Positions 61,355 to 64,000 of a DNA stretch of 64,000 nt are shown here, in pieces. Source of the stretch: Norana najaformis (lineage: Eukaryota > Annelida > Clitellata > Crassiclitellata > Hormogastridae); NCBI GenBank assembly GCA_964023275.1, contig OZ029916.1:20430064-20494063 (forward strand). The letters run 5' to 3'. The notes beneath the pieces are model-generated. The model was given only the letters and a program-made list of their open reading frames with translations. It made no database searches and was not told the origin of the DNA. A program made the translations under genes and the position numbers. Each line of letters starts with the position of its first letter. Within the stretch, counting starts at the first letter, position 1.

Positions 61355-61450
61355 CCATCCTTGCTCTCTCTCTCTCTTTCTCTCATTCTCTCTCTCCCTC
61401 TCCCTCCCCCTCTCTCTCATGCAGTCTCTGTCTCTCTCTTCTCTGTCTCC
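61355..61450. repeat. (TC)n-rich tract
   Basis: TCTCTC/TCCC runs on the plus strand. Confidence 0.92.
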
Positions 61451-61721
61451 TCTACGTATGTCTGGCTGTTTGTCTGTCTCTTGTTGCCCGTCTCTTCCAG
61501 TCTGCTTCTCCGTGGCTCAATGGACGCGTGCCTTTCTTTACTGAGATCGTCTATTTATTAGCTGTTCATGTACCTAGAAACCTTACCTGTGCGCGTGTAT
61601 ACCTACCGCAATCTGACCGCCTGCGGTATTTTATGCATCAAACATGTGGACAAGGTACAAACATTCATTTATATGCAGAGAGAAAGATGTGATAAAGACG
61701 CACAAATAACCCTTTCACAAT

Positions 61722-61770
61722 ATATATATAGCTATTATATATATATATATACAGCATATGTATATATAAA
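61722..61770. repeat. (TA)n microsatellite
   Basis: ATATAT run interrupted by GC. Confidence 0.9.
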
Positions 61771-62149
61771 CTAGTTACAGGTTGTCTAGGGATATTGAAC
61801 AATGTCAGATGTAGGCAGAAATGTTTTGTTTCCTGTGCGATTGACAAGAGTAACATGACTCACAAAGAAACAAGACGTCGACATCAGGCGGCGACAGAAC
61901 CTGCGAATTAACAGACTCTCGAGGGAAGAAAACAGACCATCCACAAACAGAAGGTAATTTTTAAAAACGGCTCATGAGAAAGAACCAAAGAAGTCATCTA
62001 CGCAGGGAGACTTCAACACGAATGGCCGAAAGAGACTGAGAAAAAACGATCACCCAAGACCAAAGTCAAAATTCAGTCTGAGCCATACTTAGACACAACA
62101 CCTTTCATAAAGTGAGATTTTTGTCAAATATACAGCGTGCTGTATGTAA

Positions 62150-62375
62150 CTATATATAGGCATTTTCTCTAAAAGGCCCTTACAGCCTAGGCCGTCACGG
62201 GCTGGCTCAACACGACCGACAGAGCATCCATCGATGGGGCAGAGCAGTTTTGAGTGAAGGACTTGCTCAAAGTTCATTTATAGTAACCGACTCAGGAGAG
62301 GCTCGAACCCCCTATATACTCTTCGTGTTACAAGCCGATCGCTCTAACCAGTCATCTACTTACAGTCTGCAGTTG
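62150..62375 (-). repeat. tRNA-derived SINE (tRNA-Thr-like head)
   Basis: The reverse complement starts with a tRNA-like region: A box TGGTTAGAGCGATCGG, an anticodon-like loop CTTGTAAC (TGT, threonine), and B box GGGTTCGAGCC. A non-tRNA body follows (TGAGCAAGTCCTTCACTC, then CTGCTCTGCCCCATCGATGG). Body fragments recur near 14864, 38776 and 44812. The 5' acceptor stem is not paired with a 3' one, so it is not a functional tRNA gene. Confidence 0.7.
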
Positions 62376-63915
62376 CGGATGTCGGCAGTGGGCTAGAGTT
62401 CATGGCCTCCCCATTCAAAAAATGGGGGTCACGCTTTTTACTCTAAAGGTATAAAATTTGGGAACCTGCTTTTCCGGATTAGCTAAAAGCTGATGAGAAG
62501 GAAAGGGAAAAAGTAAATCCTACAAGAGAAGCAGTGTTCCTCTTTTTACGCCGTGCTCGAACTGGCTTAGCGCTGGCAGTAACACTTGGCACCTGTACTC
62601 TGCTTTGTCTTTGGGTCGTCCATGAAGAACGTCCGAAAACTGGATCCCTCTCTCCCCTTATCCGCATCTGGATATACCATTCCCATCTCTCGTTGCAGAC
62701 TTCCGCACTTCAACGGAGTAATATGGCTTAGCCTAGGCTACGCTGCTGATCGTGCAGGGTTAACTGCGTTACTTGGTGGGCATACTTTGATACTTCTAAC
62801 AGTTGACTGCTAAATGATAGACTTTATGATCTTATGACCTTTCTAACATCATTGCGGTTTGTGCAGAGAGCGCCACTGATGAGTTTATCTTGAAGTGGCG
62901 CTATACAAATTTTAAATTACAATTACACTTACAATACTACCGCGTCCAACAAAGGTACTCCAGTTATTAGATCCAACGCAGTACAGTTTATGCTTTCTGA
63001 TTGAAGTTTTTGTTCGTTGTAAACGCTGTACTGAAATAACTACTCTTACCAAATCCAGATGTGGACGTTCGCTTTGGGCATGACCCCCTGCCCTTATCCG
63101 TTTTTGTTCGAATTGGGCGACTCCACCCAAACCCCTGTGGGGGCGTCCTTAGTGGATGACCCGCCTCTGCGATTGCCAACGACCGTATAACATGATCCAG
63201 CTTGACTTTTTGGAATGCTTGGCTATTAGGCTATGAAAGCTTGAGTGGTTGAATCCAGGAGCATCTCAAAAATGCCTTTTTTACCTATGTTTCGACATTT
63301 TGTGACGTAATCGACATGAATTATGTGTGTTAGGTGTTGCTTGTAATAATCCAACTTCCATTCCTGCCATCTTTACTAGTGGTAAAATCACCATGAGCTC
63401 TTGCTTTCGACCTTATGCCTACATTGCAAACAACGTCATCGGAATTGTCACGATATGTAAAAACTTTTCTTAACATAGCAGCCTACTCTGCACCTAATGA
63501 CGGCAGTATATCTCGATATATATGTATGCATTTATGCAAATATATTCATTTAGCCACTTTGTCTTTCTAGCCCAAAACCGCGTTCTTTCTTTTGATATTT
63601 ATTAATTTTAAAAGGGTAAATATAAAGAGTGATAACTATCCAGTCAAGTAGCATACACTATTTGCTATTTGTGTGATTTAGGCCTCCTGACTAACAATGA
63701 CTGTGTTGTGAAAGTGAAGGACTTTCTACACTACTGACCGAGTAACATTATACACATTTGCGACGATTTAGTGGAGAGAGACTTCGATCCCTTTACCCCG
63801 GAATATCCATCATATAGAGCATATAGAGGCTAAAGTTCAGAGTCCTGACAGCCGCGTTCATTTAGCGCACAGAAGCGTGCGTGCTGCCGCGGGTTCAACT
63901 TGTGGTCGCTATTAC
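62376..63915. other. intergenic, no gene seen
   Basis: Only short motif-free frames. A small repeat-like end, GAGCGCCACTGATGAG then AAGTGGCGCTATACAAAT, is at 62870-62910. Confidence 0.5.
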
Positions 63916-63919
63916 CGCA

Positions 63920-64000
63920 ATGTGGGCCAGATTACTGTGCAGACTACTTGGAAGAACATGTCCTATGGTTTCGCCACCCGAGCCTTGTTTTGACCTTCTA
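63920..64000 (+). CDS. open frame running off the right edge; possible gene start
   Basis: ATG at 63920 (G at -3) opens 27 codons to the window end with no stop: MWARLLCRLLGRTCPMVSPP.... The 60 bases before it are G+C-rich, like a 5' UTR. The Arg- and Leu-rich start resembles a mitochondrial or secretory presequence, which is only a guess. It could be chance. Confidence 0.25.
   Translation, partial: MWARLLCRLLGRTCPMVSPPEPCFDLL

Noticed and set aside
61126-61692. Overlapping Cys/Val/Ser/Leu-rich frames
   Set aside because: Translations of TGTC and TC microsatellites.
62290-62365. Functional tRNA-Thr gene
   Set aside because: The acceptor stem does not pair and the sequence continues into a SINE body.

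Overview
This is a eukaryotic, AT-rich animal genomic window. Its genes have kilobase-scale introns with GT-AG splice sites (one GC-AG). It is dense in degraded LINEs, SINE-like repeats, hAT-type DNA transposon remnants and long simple-sequence arrays. The gene content (three-finger Ly6/uPAR proteins, a DNAJC5/cysteine-string protein, an OSER1 homologue) and the repeat style suggest a marine invertebrate. An echinoderm, another invertebrate deuterostome or a lophotrochozoan are all possible, and the sequence alone does not let me name the phylum. There are no bacterial-type operons, CRISPR arrays or intact rRNA/tRNA genes.

Region by region: 1-4.5 kb is intergenic with repeat debris and a LINE endonuclease fragment. 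4.59-7.04 kb (+) is a three-exon LU-domain (Ly6/uPAR) gene. 7.1-15.1 kb is repeat territory: a probable hAT-like element, SINE-like copies, and a striking ~645-bp near-perfect inverted repeat (10417-11061 against 12573-13216) around a 1.5-kb loop holding a TAATTAGC-rich tandem array. 15.16-18.54 kb (+) is a second three-exon LU-domain gene with the same exon-intron phases as the first. 23.2-30.7 kb (-) is a complete six-exon cysteine-string protein gene (DNAJC5/CSP, 216 aa), rebuilt here from start to stop. About 33-33.7 kb is a G+C-richer stretch with five CACGTG E-boxes. 34.8-35.6 kb (+) is an OSER1 (oxidative stress-responsive serine-rich protein 1) homologue in one coding exon.

From about 36 kb to the end I see no gene that I can assign firmly. 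This part holds LINE reverse-transcriptase fragments (36.9, 47.5-48.2, 48.7-49.2, 53.9-54.9 kb), a hAT transposase C-terminus (56.8 kb), several SINE-like families, a local tandem duplication (49.2-50.3 kb) and many microsatellites. A CpG-rich stretch (57.4-58.1 kb), a Kozak-start reading frame (59.7-59.9 kb, minus strand) and an open frame running off the right edge (63920-64000) may be first exons of genes extending outside the window.

The genes are not a functional operon. The two LU genes are probably ancient tandem paralogues encoding GPI-anchored surface proteins. CSP and OSER1 are divergently arranged about 4 kb apart and share the intervening promoter region.
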